From the NCBI RefSeq assembly GCF_003710085.1, contig NZ_CP033324.1, positions 2,977,501 to 3,041,500 of the forward strand: a stretch of DNA of 64,000 bases, read 5' to 3'. This document shows positions 41,366 through 50,240 of the stretch, piece by piece; the first letter of the stretch is position 1, and every line of letters starts with the position of its first letter. The translations under genes and the position numbers were made by a program. Below the pieces are notes generated by a model. The model had not been told where the DNA came from and did no database searches. It saw only the letters and a program-made list of their open reading frames with translations. The DNA comes from Nocardioides pantholopis (GTDB lineage: Bacteria > Actinomycetota > Actinomycetes > Propionibacteriales > Nocardioidaceae).

Positions 41366-42547
41366 ATGACACCGACGCTGCGTCGGGCCCGGGCCGCGGT
41401 CCTGGCCGGCTTCGGCGTGCAGGGCCTGGTCCTGATCAGCCTCACCACCCGGCTCCCGGACTTCGCCGAGCGGTGGGACCTCTCCGAGCTCGAGCTCTCC
41501 GGGCTGCTGCTGATGATGGTGCTGCTGGCCGGGGTCGGCTCGGTGCTGGCGGAGTCCGTGGCCCGCCGCCACGACAGCGCCCGGGTGCTGCGCACCGGGC
41601 TGCTGCTCGTCGGGGCGGCCGTCGGCGTGCTCGCCCTGGCTCCGGCAGCCGGCGTCTTCGCCGCCGCCCTGGCCGCCTACGGGGTGGCGCTCGGACTGGT
41701 CGATGCCGGCACGAACATGCAGGCGGTGGCGCTCGAGCACCGCTACGACCGCCCGCTGCTGCCGTCCTTCCACGGGGCGTGGACGTTGGGTGGCGTGGTC
41801 GGCGCCGGCCTGACCCTGGCCACCAGCGGCCTCCCGACCGAGGTGGCCGCGGCGCTCGCGGTGGTGCCGCTGACCGTCGCGCTCGGGGCCGGGTTCCTGC
41901 CCGGCGACCGCGGGGCGCCGACCCGCCTCACCGCGGCGCAGGTGGCTGTCCCGTGGCGCCCGATCGCGCTCGTCGGGGTCGCGATGGTGCTCTTTTACAT
42001 GGTCGACACCGCCGCCACCACCTGGGGCCCCGTCTACCTCGACGAGGTCGTTGAGAGCCCCGAGGGCCTGGTGGCCCTGGCGACGCTGCCGTACCTGGTG
42101 GCCAGCGGGCTGGTGCGCCTGGGCGGGGACCGGCTGGTCGCCCGGTGGGGGCCGGCCCGGGTGCTGCGGGTCGGCGCACTCCTCGCCGCGCTGGCCCTCG
42201 CCGTCGTCGTCGCCGCCCCGTCCTGGCCGGTCGCCGTGCTCGGCTTCACGCTGCTGGGTGCCGGCGTCTCGGTGATCGCCCCGCTGAGCTTCTCCGCCGC
42301 GGCCCGCCTCGCGGCCGGCTCGGGCCTGGACCCGGCCGTGCGCCGGGCCCGCGTCGACGCGGTGATCGCGCGCTTCAACCAGTTCAACTACGTCGGCGCG
42401 CTGCTCGGCTCCGTGCTGACCGGCGTGGTCGGCGCCGGGTCGCTGCGCGTGGGCTTCGCGGTGCCGATGGTGCTGGTGCTCGCGATGGTGCCGCTCGCGC
42501 GGGTCTTCGTGGTTCCGCGCCCGGCCCCCGCATCGGCCGCGGGCTGA
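41366..42547 (+). CDS. MFS transporter
   Basis: A 393-residue transporter with about 12 membrane helices, a loop after TM2 with ESVARRHDSARVLRTG and a central loop with FLPGDRGAPTRL. The LVDAGTNMQAVALEHRYDRPLLPSFHGAWTLGG segment in TM5-6 is typical of the FucP/YbjJ-like branch of the major facilitator superfamily. Substrate is unknown. The ATG at 41366 is preceded by GACGAT and 7 bases, a weak leaderless-type signal. It stands 51 bases upstream of cobT on the same strand, so read-through into the cobalamin genes is possible. Confidence 0.88.
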   Translation: MTPTLRRARAAVLAGFGVQGLVLISLTTRLPDFAERWDLSELELSGLLLMMVLLAGVGSVLAESVARRHDSARVLRTGLLLVGAAVGVLALAPAAGVFAAALAAYGVALGLVDAGTNMQAVALEHRYDRPLLPSFHGAWTLGGVVGAGLTLATSGLPTEVAAALAVVPLTVALGAGFLPGDRGAPTRLTAAQVAVPWRPIALVGVAMVLFYMVDTAATTWGPVYLDEVVESPEGLVALATLPYLVASGLVRLGGDRLVARWGPARVLRVGALLAALALAVVVAAPSWPVAVLGFTLLGAGVSVIAPLSFSAAARLAAGSGLDPAVRRARVDAVIARFNQFNYVGALLGSVLTGVVGAGSLRVGFAVPMVLVLAMVPLARVFVVPRPAPASAAG

Positions 42548-42598
42548 CCCGGCGGAGGTAGCCTGCCACGGCCAGCTCCCGATCCCCGGAGGTCCCCC

Positions 42599-43627
42599 GT
42601 GTCGCCCGTCCAGCCCCCGTCCGCCCAGGTCCGGGACGAGGCCACCCGCCGGCTTGCCGCGCTGGCGACCCCCGCGGGCGCCCTGGGCCGCCTGGGCGAC
42701 CTGGCGGTCTGGGTCGCCGCCACCCAGGGGTCGGCGGTCCCGGCACCCCTGGAGCGCGTCCGGGCCGTCGTCTTCGCCGGTGACCACGGGGTCGCCGCGC
42801 ACGGCGTCTCGGCGTACCCGGCGGAGGTGACCGCCGCCATGGTCCGCACGATGGCCTCCGGCCGCGCGGTCGTCTCGGCGCTGGCCGCGCAGCACGGCGT
42901 CGCCCTGCGGCTGCTCGACCTCGGGGTGGCCGGCGACCTCACCGGCCTGGACCCGCGCATCGGGGCCCGCAAGGTACGCCGCAGCAGTGGCGCGATCCAC
43001 CTCGAGGACGCGTTGAGCCCCGAGGAGACCCGGGCCTCCATCGGCGTCGGCGAGGCCGTCGCCGCGGAGGAGATCGCCGCCGGCGCCCAACTGCTCGTCG
43101 GCGGCGACATGGGCATCGGCAACACCACCCCGGCGGCCGCCCTCATCGCGGCCTCGCTCGGCCTGCCGGCCAGCGAGGTCACCGGCCGCGGCACCGGCGT
43201 CGACGAGGCGGGGCTGGCGCACAAGACCGCCGTCGTCCAGCAGGCCCTGGACCGGGCCGGCGACCGGGTCGCTGACCCGATCGAGACCCTCGCCGCCCTG
43301 GGCAGCGCCGACCTCGCCGCCCAGGCGGCGTACCTCGCCGCGGCGGCCCGCGCCGGCGTACCCGTGCTGCTCGACGGGGTCATCTCGGTGGCCGCGGCGG
43401 TCCTCGCCGACCGGCTGGCACCCGGCGCCGCCGCCTGGTTCGCGGCCGGGCACCGGTCCACCGAGCCCGCCCAGGCGCTGGCCCTCGACAAGCTCGGGCT
43501 GGACCCGGTCCTCGACCTCGACATGCGGCTGGGTGAGGGCAGCGGGGCGCTGCTCGCGCTGCCGGTGCTGCGCTCGGCGGCGCTGGTGCTGCGCGACGTC
43601 GCGCTGCTCTCCGAGGTGCTTGGTTGA
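42599..43627 (+). CDS. cobT: Nicotinate-nucleotide--dimethylbenzimidazole phosphoribosyltransferase
   Basis: A 342-residue CobT. It has LAVWVAATQG, the VVFAGDHGVAAHGVSAYP phosphate region, GGDMGIGNTTPAAALI near 170, and the catalytic glutamate in DLDMRLGEGSGALLALPVL near the C-terminus. It makes alpha-ribazole phosphate for the lower ligand of cobalamin. The GTG at 42599 follows CCGGAGGT with short spacing. The stop overlaps the TTG of cobS. The usual partner cobU is not adjacent. Confidence 0.95.
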   Translation: MSPVQPPSAQVRDEATRRLAALATPAGALGRLGDLAVWVAATQGSAVPAPLERVRAVVFAGDHGVAAHGVSAYPAEVTAAMVRTMASGRAVVSALAAQHGVALRLLDLGVAGDLTGLDPRIGARKVRRSSGAIHLEDALSPEETRASIGVGEAVAAEEIAAGAQLLVGGDMGIGNTTPAAALIAASLGLPASEVTGRGTGVDEAGLAHKTAVVQQALDRAGDRVADPIETLAALGSADLAAQAAYLAAAARAGVPVLLDGVISVAAAVLADRLAPGAAAWFAAGHRSTEPAQALALDKLGLDPVLDLDMRLGEGSGALLALPVLRSAALVLRDVALLSEVLG

Positions 43628-44391
43628 CCCACGCGGCCCTGGACCCGCTCCGCTTCGCGGTCGGCACGCTGACCGCGATCCCGGTCCGGCCGCCGGCCTC
43701 GTTCGAGCGACGGGTCACCGTGCCCGGGATGCTGCTCGCCCCGGTGGCCGTGCTGCCGCTGGGGCTGCTGGTGGCCGGGGTGCTGTGGGGCGGGCGCGAG
43801 CTCGGGCTGGCGCCGCTCGCGGTCGCCGCCGCTGCCATCGCCGCCCTGGCCCTGGGCTCCCGCGGGTTCCACCTCGACGGGCTCGCGGACACCACCGACG
43901 CCCTGGCCAGCTCCTACGACGCCGAGCGGTCGCTGGCGGTGATGAAGCGCGGCGACACCGGGCCGGCGGGCGCCGCGGCGATCGCGCTGGTGCTAGCCGT
44001 CCAGGTCGGTGCGGCCGCCGCACTCCTCGCGCCGGCCTGGGGACCGGTGCTGGCGGGGGCGCTGGTGTGCGCCTCCCGCGGGGTCGCCGTCGTGCTCTGC
44101 GTGCGCGGCCTGCCGCCGGCCCGCAAGACCGGGCTCGCGGCGAGCTACGTGTCCTCGGTGCCGCCGGCGGCGATCGTCGGCCTGTGGCTGGTCCTGGCCG
44201 CGGCGCTGTGCGCCGTCGCCGCCCTCGCCGACCTGCCGTGGTGGCGCGGCCTGCTCTGCGCGGCGGTCGCCCTGGCCGCGGTCGCCTGGCTGGCCCGGCG
44301 CGCCGTACGCCGCTTCGGCGGCGTCGCCGGCGACGTCATGGGCGCCGCGATCGAGGTCGCGCTCGCCCTGATGCTGCTCGCCGCGACCTGA
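43624..44391 (+). CDS. cobS: Adenosylcobinamide-GDP ribazoletransferase
   Basis: A 255-residue integral membrane protein with about six hydrophobic segments and the CobS signature RGFHLDGLADTTDAL near residue 80, where the aspartates bind the metal, followed by SLAVMKRGDTGPAG. It joins adenosylcobinamide-GDP to alpha-ribazole (phosphate) in the last steps of cobalamin assembly. The start is a TTG at 43624 inside the cobT stop (TTGA), so it depends on translational coupling. A four-copy repeat lies between its stop and the convergent MaoC gene. Confidence 0.94.
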   Translation: MTHAALDPLRFAVGTLTAIPVRPPASFERRVTVPGMLLAPVAVLPLGLLVAGVLWGGRELGLAPLAVAAAAIAALALGSRGFHLDGLADTTDALASSYDAERSLAVMKRGDTGPAGAAAIALVLAVQVGAAAALLAPAWGPVLAGALVCASRGVAVVLCVRGLPPARKTGLAASYVSSVPPAAIVGLWLVLAAALCAVAALADLPWWRGLLCAAVALAAVAWLARRAVRRFGGVAGDVMGAAIEVALALMLLAAT

Positions 44392-44401
44392 CCGTTCCGC
44401 T

Positions 44402-44511
44402 GACCCGGCAGAAATGGTCGCGCCAGACCCGCCGACCCGGCAGAAATGGTCGCTCGGGTGCGACCAGAACTGCCGGGTCGGCGTACTCCGCGCGACCAGA
44501 ACTGCCGGGTC
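44402..44511. repeat. Four-copy 20-bp element (two direct, two inverted) between cobS and the MaoC gene
   Basis: GACCCGGCAGAAATGGTCGC occurs at 44402-44421 and 44434-44453. Its near-inverse GCGACCAGAACTGCCGGGTC occurs at 44460-44479 and 44492-44511. Both pairs repeat with a 32-bp period. The arms pair except for a 3-base centre (AAA against GAA), so several alternative hairpins can form. It is probably a bidirectional terminator that arose by duplication, or a dispersed intergenic repeat of the genome. Confidence 0.8.
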
Positions 44512-44521
44512 GGCGTACGGG

Positions 44522-45055
44522 TCAGTCGGTCTGGGGGCCGGGCCAGTTCTTGTCCGGCACCGGGCGGGGGCGGCCGGGCTGGTCGCCGCCGCGCTCGTCG
44601 AGGTAGGCACGGGTCGGCACCATCACCTTGCGGCGGAAGATGCACACGACAGTGCCGTCCTGCTTGTAGCCGATGGTCTCGACGGTGACCACGCCACGGT
44701 CGTCGCGGCTCTTGGACGGCACCTTCTCCAGGACCGTGGTCTCGCCGTAGATCGTGTCCCCGTGGAAGGTCGGCGCGACGTGGCGCAGCGACTCGACCTC
44801 GAGGTTCGCGATCGCCTTGCCGGAGACGTCGGCGACGCTCATGCCGAGCAGGATCGAGTAGATGTAGTTGCCGACCACGACGTTCTTCTTGAACTGGGTC
44901 GTCTCCACTGCATAGTTCTCGTCGATGTGCAGCGGGTGGTGGTTCATCGTGAGCAGGCTGAACAGGTGGTCGTCGTACTCGGTGACCGTCTTGCCCGGCC
45001 AGTGCTTGTACGTCGCGCCGACCTCGAACTCCTCGTAGCTGCGACCGAACTGCAC
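44522..45055 (-). CDS. MaoC-like (R)-specific enoyl-CoA hydratase
   Basis: A 177-residue hot-dog-fold protein with the hydratase 2 motif region TEYDDHLFSLLTMNHHPLHIDENYA, in which Asp and His are the catalytic pair, followed by VVVGNYIYSILLGMSVADVSG and GDTIYGETTVLEKVPSKSRDDRG. It should add water to enoyl-CoA or a related thioester such as mesaconyl-CoA. The C-terminus is proline and aspartate rich. It starts from a GTG, converges on cobS, and has no fatty-acid gene beside it, so its pathway is open. Confidence 0.88.
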   Translation of the reverse strand: MQFGRSYEEFEVGATYKHWPGKTVTEYDDHLFSLLTMNHHPLHIDENYAVETTQFKKNVVVGNYIYSILLGMSVADVSGKAIANLEVESLRHVAPTFHGDTIYGETTVLEKVPSKSRDDRGVVTVETIGYKQDGTVVCIFRRKVMVPTRAYLDERGGDQPGRPRPVPDKNWPGPQTD

Positions 45056-45120
45056 GGGTGCTCCTCAACCTCGACGGACCGGCTCCGGGGCCGGCGGGTG
45101 GGCCTCATCTTGGCCGAACG

Positions 45121-45157
45121 CGAACCGCACGCGGGAGAGGCTCCCGCGTGCGGTTCG
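45121..45157. terminator. Very long perfect hairpin in the MaoC upstream region
   Basis: CGAACCGCACGCGGGAG (45121-45137) pairs perfectly with 45141-45157 across a 3-base loop, giving a 17-bp stem. It lies downstream of the DUF5302-like gene on the minus strand and upstream of the MaoC start, so it likely terminates the former and insulates the latter. Confidence 0.7.
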
Positions 45158-45199
45158 TCACGCTCGTGACCGGCGTCCGGGGGCGCCGACCCGGGACGC

Positions 45200-45391
45200 T
45201 CAGGACCCGCCCCCACCCGCCTTGCGGCGGTGCATCCGCGGCCCGCCGCCGACGACCTCCGAGCCGTGCGCCTTCTCGCGCACCGGACCCGCCTGGGGCA
45301 CGCCCCGGTCGTTCGCCTGCTTGCGCTCGAGGGCCTCCCGCATCCGGGACTTGAGGTCCTCCGCGCTGTCGTCTTCTCGCGGTTCGGTCAT
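45200..45391 (-). CDS. Small DUF5302-like protein
   Basis: A 63-residue charged protein: MTEPREDDSAEDLKSRMREALERKQ followed by GPVREKAHGSEVVGG and a basic end with MHRRKAGGG. This fits the DUF5302 family of small actinobacterial proteins. The ATG at 45391 has CGGAGGA upstream at good spacing; a longer in-frame GTG at 45430 is less likely. Predicted mostly helical with a flexible basic tail; function unknown. A strong hairpin follows. Confidence 0.75.
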   Translation of the reverse strand: MTEPREDDSAEDLKSRMREALERKQANDRGVPQAGPVREKAHGSEVVGGGPRMHRRKAGGGGS

Positions 45392-45488
45392 GGGGTCCTC
45401 CGAGGTCGTGACGGGTAGGGGCCCTCCCACCCTTCCAGGCGCGGGCGGAGCCGTCGACCGGGTAACCGACCCGCGGACCCCGGCCGGG

Positions 45489-47666
45489 TCAGCGCAGGGC
45501 CAGGGCCCGGTCGAGGGGGTCGGCCAGCGACGCGGCGTACTCCAGGGTCAGGTGGCCGTAGTCGCGGCGGGTGATGAAGTCGCCGACCACGACCGGGCAC
45601 TCGCCGTAGGCACAGAACCACTGCCGGGTCTCGACGTGCTCGGCCCCGGCCCGCTCCGCCGCCCGCTTGGCCGCGTCCCGCATCCGCATCGACCGGCCGT
45701 TCGGCTTCGCCAGCCCGTCGCCGAGCGTGGCGCCGCGGCGGGAGATGTCGCTGGGGTGCGTGCGCAGCCGCGGTACGTCGGCCAGCACGACCACCCGCTC
45801 CGCGAGCGGCCGGAGCGAGGCGAGCCGCTCGGTGAGCCCGTCCTCGAGCAGGCGAGCCACCTCGGCGGTGTCGGAGACCCGCTCGCCGTCCGGGCCGACG
45901 TAGGCGCCGACTGTGTCGTTGGAGAGCACTGTGACGTCGGGCCGCAGCTGCTCGACCTGCTCCTGGGACCAGGCGTGGAACGCCGCGCACTCCTCGTCCG
46001 GGGCGTCGTCGACGGCCGACCAGGGCTGCACCGACGCGGCGTTGCAGCCGGCCAGCACCAGGAAGTACGCCCGGTAGCCGTGCTTGCGGGCGATCCCGTC
46101 GAGCACCTCGGCCCAGTGCCGCCCGTGGGAGTCGCCGAGGACCACGAGGACCTTCTCACCGTCGGGGTCTCCGCGCGGGCACAGCGGCAGCGGATAGTCC
46201 TGGCCCGAGTAGGAGCACTCCCCCAGGTCGGCCGCCACCCGGTCGGACAGCCCGAGCGCGGCGGGCCGCAGCGGGCTGGGCACCTCGGCGTCGGCGCGGC
46301 CGGCCAGCACCGACGCCTGCACCAGCGCGACGTGCGGGTCCTTCGCCAGGCCCCGGTCGGCGTACGCCGCGGCGGTGACCGGAGGCCGGGGCTGGGCGAA
46401 GTCGTGGACCACGACGGTGTGCACCACCGCCAGGACGACGCCGAGGGCGGCCAGCGAGGCCGGGTAGAGCACCAGGCCGCGGCGCCGGCCGCGCAGGAGC
46501 TGCGTGTGCCGCACCGGGTTCTCGACGAAGCGGTAGGAGAGGTCCGAGAGCACGAGCGCCAGCAGCACCGCGGCCAGGGCCTGCCACCCGGAGAGCCCGC
46601 GCACCTCGAGCAGGGCGGCGCCGAGGACCAGCACCGGCCAGTGCCAGAGGTAGAGCGAGTAGGAGCGGTCGCCGACCCAGCGCAGCGGCGCCACCGAGAG
46701 CGCCCGGGCGGGCCCCCAGCGCACCGGCGCGTCCCCGCAGGCCAGCAGCGCGCCCGCGCCGAGGACCGGGAGCAGCGCGGGCCAGCCCGGCACCCGGGTC
46801 GCCTCGGTGAACAGCAGCGCGCTCGCTGCCACGGCCGCCAGGCCGGCCCAGGCCAGCAGGCCGCGGACGGCTGCCGGGCGACGTGCCACCCAGGGCATGG
46901 CGGCGGCCAGGCCGGCGCCCAGGCCCAGCTCCCAGACCCGGGCCGCTGTGGAGAAGTAGGTACCGGTCGGGTCGGCGGCGACGCCGCGCACCGCCAACGC
47001 GAACGAGGCGAGGCTGAGCAGCGCGATCGTGGCCAGGGCGGCCCGGCGTACGGCGCCCGCACCGGGCGTGGCCGGTGCTGACGATCCCGCGCGGGCGCGC
47101 CGCCGCAGGAGCAGCACCAGGACGACCAGGAGCAGCGGCCAGACCAGGTAGAACTGCTCCTCCACGGCCAGCGACCAGTAGTGCTGGATCGGGGAGGTGC
47201 TCTCGTCCTGGGCCCAGTAGTCGGTCTCGTCGCGCGCGAACTTGATGTTCGCCGCGAAGAACGCCGCCCAGATGCTGTCCTGCACCAGGCGGAGCAGGTC
47301 GGCACCGGCCAGGATCAGGTAGCCCGCGACCGCCGTGACCGCCAGGACGAGCGAGGCGGCCGGCAGGATCCGGCGGGCCCGGCGGGCGTAGAACCCGGCG
47401 AGCGAGACGGTGCCGCTGCGCTCGACCTCGGCCAGCAGCAGGCCGGTGATCAGGAACCCCGAGACCACCAGGAAGACGTCGACGCCGATGAACCCGCCGT
47501 GCAGCGGACCCAGACCGGCATGGTCGGCGACCACGAGCAGGACCGCGACGGCGCGCAGGCCCTGGATGTCACCGCGGAAGCCGCGCCGAGCGCCGCTCCC
47601 GGCGTCGGCCGCCGCGCCGTCCCCCTGCGAGGACGCGCGGCGACCGGCGCGCACGCGGGGGATCAA
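45489..47666 (-). CDS. Acyltransferase of the OafA/YrhL type with C-terminal SGNH domain
   Basis: A 725-residue protein. The N-terminal 400 residues are an acyltransferase-3 domain with about ten helices: FRGDIQGLRAVAVLLVVADHAG (catalytic histidine region), GGFIGVDVFLVVSGFLI, YARRARRILPAA and HYWSLAVEEQFYLVWPLL. The C-terminal part is an SGNH-hydrolase-like domain with VLVVLGDSHGRHW (block I serine) and DYGHLTLEYAA near the end (Asp/His block). Such fusions O-acetylate surface polysaccharides or peptidoglycan. The TTG start lies in the stop of the PLD gene (TTGA); a downstream in-frame GTG is possible. Confidence 0.92.
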   Translation of the reverse strand: MIPRVRAGRRASSQGDGAAADAGSGARRGFRGDIQGLRAVAVLLVVADHAGLGPLHGGFIGVDVFLVVSGFLITGLLLAEVERSGTVSLAGFYARRARRILPAASLVLAVTAVAGYLILAGADLLRLVQDSIWAAFFAANIKFARDETDYWAQDESTSPIQHYWSLAVEEQFYLVWPLLLVVLVLLLRRRARAGSSAPATPGAGAVRRAALATIALLSLASFALAVRGVAADPTGTYFSTAARVWELGLGAGLAAAMPWVARRPAAVRGLLAWAGLAAVAASALLFTEATRVPGWPALLPVLGAGALLACGDAPVRWGPARALSVAPLRWVGDRSYSLYLWHWPVLVLGAALLEVRGLSGWQALAAVLLALVLSDLSYRFVENPVRHTQLLRGRRRGLVLYPASLAALGVVLAVVHTVVVHDFAQPRPPVTAAAYADRGLAKDPHVALVQASVLAGRADAEVPSPLRPAALGLSDRVAADLGECSYSGQDYPLPLCPRGDPDGEKVLVVLGDSHGRHWAEVLDGIARKHGYRAYFLVLAGCNAASVQPWSAVDDAPDEECAAFHAWSQEQVEQLRPDVTVLSNDTVGAYVGPDGERVSDTAEVARLLEDGLTERLASLRPLAERVVVLADVPRLRTHPSDISRRGATLGDGLAKPNGRSMRMRDAAKRAAERAGAEHVETRQWFCAYGECPVVVGDFITRRDYGHLTLEYAASLADPLDRALALR

Positions 47667-48946
47667 TTCAATTCGAACCAGTCAGGCATCGGAGTCGGGG
47701 TCTGGGAGCGCCCGTCGGCGTCGTTCCTGCCGAAGTTCGAGGAGAACGCGTACCCGGCCGACGGCGAGGCGTAGAGGCGGTTCACGTGGCGGATGTAGCG
47801 GCGCGAGAGGCCCTTCATCCGGATCCAGATCTCGTCGCTGGTCTGCGCCCGGGTGCTCCAGTTCGGGGAGCCGGTGAACACGACGTTCGCGGTCTTGGAG
47901 CCGTTGTAGCCGCCGTTGATCGCGAGGTACTTCATGTGCAGGTACCGCTCCGGCACGCCGTCGCGGTTCGTGTCCGGGGCCAGGGAGCGGGTAGCGATCG
48001 GGCCGCGGCCGGCGGTGCTGCGCAGCTTGGCGTTGATCCCGCGGCCGGACTGAGTGGTGACGATCTTGACGTCGCAGCCGCCGTTGTACAGCCGGCGAAC
48101 CTGCTTGGCGATCTGGTCGCCGTAGGAGTCGTACCAGCCGGCGATCGCGATCCGGATCACCGTGCGGCCGTTGCCGTTGCCGTTGCGCCGCGGGATGCCC
48201 TTGCAGGTGACCTTGCGCAGCTCGGCGGCGACCGGGTTGCGGTTGCGCGCGGGGAACAGCGTGACGCGGTACTTGCCGAGGTCGGTGACCTGGTAGGGGT
48301 TCTTCTTGCGGATGTCGCGGGCGTACTCGCCGAAGACCTTGCCGAGCTTGGTGTAGAGCTTGGCGTCCCGGGTGGTGACCAGGTCGTTCCACTGCCGCTG
48401 GATCGCGGCCGTGGTGAGGTTCAGCGAGCCGAACATGCTGACGTTGCGGGCCCCGCGGATCCGGCTGAAGAGCAGGAACTTCGAGTGCATCACCTTCGCG
48501 CTGCTGCGGCAGCCGCCGGTGCACTTGCGCGCCCAGCTGTCGTCCTTGCGGTTCTTGTTCAGCTGCTTGCGCAGGTAGGAGAAGTTCGGGTTCTCCACGC
48601 TGCCGGCGACGACCATCTGCACGGTCACGCCGCGGCGGCGGGCCGCGATCAGCGCGCTGGCCAGCTGGCGGTTGTCGAAGTTCCAGACCGCGATCCGGAT
48701 CGAGCCCGAGCGGTGGGTCGAGCGGATCGAGCGCAGCACCTGGTTGTGGATCACGCGCTTGCGCTTCGCCACGGTCGGGTCGCTGAAGATGACCCCGTTC
48801 TTCGGAGTCCAGCCCCCGGCCTTCTTCTTGGCCTCGGCCACGGGCGCCTGGCCGGCCGCGACCGGCGCGGCTCCGGCGGGGACTGCGAGAACCACGGAGA
48901 GGATCGCCGCAGTCGCGGCGACCGCCACGGATCGGAAGACAGACAT
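47663..48946 (-). CDS. Secreted phospholipase D-fold protein
   Basis: A 427-residue protein with a signal peptide (RSVAVAATAAILSVVLAVPAGAAPV) and two HKD-type motifs: MHSKFLLFS with GSLNLTT near 155-180, and LHMKYLAINGG with FTGSPNWS near 335-365. This gives the two half-sites of the phospholipase D/nuclease superfamily. Cysteines CTGGC and CKGIP could form disulfides. It probably hydrolyses an extracellular phosphodiester such as a lipid, nucleic acid or teichoic acid. The product precedes and is coupled to the acyltransferase. Substrate unknown. Confidence 0.9.
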   Translation of the reverse strand: MSVFRSVAVAATAAILSVVLAVPAGAAPVAAGQAPVAEAKKKAGGWTPKNGVIFSDPTVAKRKRVIHNQVLRSIRSTHRSGSIRIAVWNFDNRQLASALIAARRRGVTVQMVVAGSVENPNFSYLRKQLNKNRKDDSWARKCTGGCRSSAKVMHSKFLLFSRIRGARNVSMFGSLNLTTAAIQRQWNDLVTTRDAKLYTKLGKVFGEYARDIRKKNPYQVTDLGKYRVTLFPARNRNPVAAELRKVTCKGIPRRNGNGNGRTVIRIAIAGWYDSYGDQIAKQVRRLYNGGCDVKIVTTQSGRGINAKLRSTAGRGPIATRSLAPDTNRDGVPERYLHMKYLAINGGYNGSKTANVVFTGSPNWSTRAQTSDEIWIRMKGLSRRYIRHVNRLYASPSAGYAFSSNFGRNDADGRSQTPTPMPDWFELN

Positions 48947-49049
48947 GCAGGGAACTCCTTAGCACCGGACAACCGGGTCACGGTATCCCAGCCGTCCGGC
49001 GATCGAGGCATCCCCAGCGGCGCGTCCGCCCCCTGGTCGAGCCCGCCGA

Positions 49050-50240
49050 CTACAGGCGGTACTCCTTGAGGACGCTGCGCCCGATGATCATCTTCTGGAT
49101 GTCGGAGGTGCCCTCGCCGATGAGCATGAACGCCGCCTCACGGTAGAGCCGCTCGATCTCGTACTCCTTGGAGTAGCCGTAGCCGCCGTGGATGCGGAAC
49201 GACGCCTCGACGACCTCGTTGCAGTACTCACTGGCGACCATCTTCGCCATGCCGGCCTCGACGTCGTTGCGCTCGCCGGCGTCCTTCTTGCGGGCCGCGC
49301 GGACCATCATCGCGTGCGAGGTCTCGACCTTGGTGGCCATCTCCGCGAGGCGGAACAGGATCGCCTGGTGCTGGGCGATCGGCTTGCCGAAGGTCTCGCG
49401 CTGCTGGGCGTAGGCGGCCCCGAGCTCGAAGGCGCGGTTGGCGATGCCGCAGGCGCGGGCCGCGACGTTCACGCGGCCGACCTCGACGCCGTCCATCATC
49501 TGGTAGAAGCCCTTGCCGGGCTCGCCCCCGAGGATCTGGTCGGCGGAGATCTGGTGGCCCTCGAACACCATCTCGGTGGTGTCGATGCCCTTGTAGCCCA
49601 TCTTCTCGATCTTGCCGGGGACCGTGACGCCCTGGGCGGTCTCGCCGAAGCCCGGCTCCTTCTCGACCAGGAACGTGGTCATGTTCTTGTAGACCGAGTC
49701 GGCACCCTCGTCGGTCTTCACCAGCACCGCGACCAGGTTGGACGAGCCACCGTTGGTCAGCCACATCTTCTGGCCGGTGATCTCGTAGCCGTCCTCGGTG
49801 CGGGTGGCCTTGGTGCGGATCGCGGAGACGTCGGAGCCCAGCGACGGCTCGGACATCGAGAAGGCGCCCCGGACCTCGCCGGTCGCCATCCGGGGCAGGT
49901 ACTTGCGCTTCTGCTCCTCGGTGCCGTGCTTCATCAGCATGTACGCCACGATGAAGTGGGTGTTGATGACGCCGGAGACGCTCATCCAGCCCCGCGCGAT
50001 CTCCTCCACGCACAGCGCGTAGGTCAGGAGCGACTCCCCCAGCCCGTCGTACTCCTCGGGGATCATCAGCCCGAAGATGCCGAGCTCCTTGAGGCCCTCG
50101 ACGATCTCGGTGGGGTACTCGTCGGCGTGCTCGAGCTCGGTGGCGACCGGGAGGATCTTCTCCTCGACGAAGGTCCGCACCGCCTTGAGGATCTCGGTCT
50201 GGTCTTCGGTGAGTCCGTCGGTCTCGCAGAGGCGGCCCAT
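49050..50240 (-). CDS. Acyl-CoA dehydrogenase
   Basis: A 396-residue member of the acyl-CoA dehydrogenase family. It has FGLMIPEEYDGLG near 55, GAFSMSEPSLGSDVSAIRTKA (FAD/substrate motif) and KMWLTNGGSSNLVAVLVKTD, then a C-terminal helical domain with FGKPIAQHQAILFRLAEMATKVE and the catalytic-glutamate region IHGGYGYSKEYEIERLYREA, where YGYSKEYEIER matches short-chain/butyryl-CoA dehydrogenases. It oxidises an acyl-CoA using FAD and electron-transfer flavoprotein. The ATG at 50240 follows TAGGAGC. No other beta-oxidation genes are adjacent. Confidence 0.93.
   Translation of the reverse strand: MGRLCETDGLTEDQTEILKAVRTFVEEKILPVATELEHADEYPTEIVEGLKELGIFGLMIPEEYDGLGESLLTYALCVEEIARGWMSVSGVINTHFIVAYMLMKHGTEEQKRKYLPRMATGEVRGAFSMSEPSLGSDVSAIRTKATRTEDGYEITGQKMWLTNGGSSNLVAVLVKTDEGADSVYKNMTTFLVEKEPGFGETAQGVTVPGKIEKMGYKGIDTTEMVFEGHQISADQILGGEPGKGFYQMMDGVEVGRVNVAARACGIANRAFELGAAYAQQRETFGKPIAQHQAILFRLAEMATKVETSHAMMVRAARKKDAGERNDVEAGMAKMVASEYCNEVVEASFRIHGGYGYSKEYEIERLYREAAFMLIGEGTSDIQKMIIGRSVLKEYRL

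Noticed and set aside
42548..42598. Cobalamin riboswitch upstream of cobT
   Set aside because: The gap between the MFS gene and cobT is only 51 bases, too short for a B12 riboswitch, and no B12-box-like sequence was seen.
44402..44511. CRISPR-like array
   Set aside because: Only four copies, half of them inverted, with very short spacers and no cas genes. It fits a hairpin array instead.
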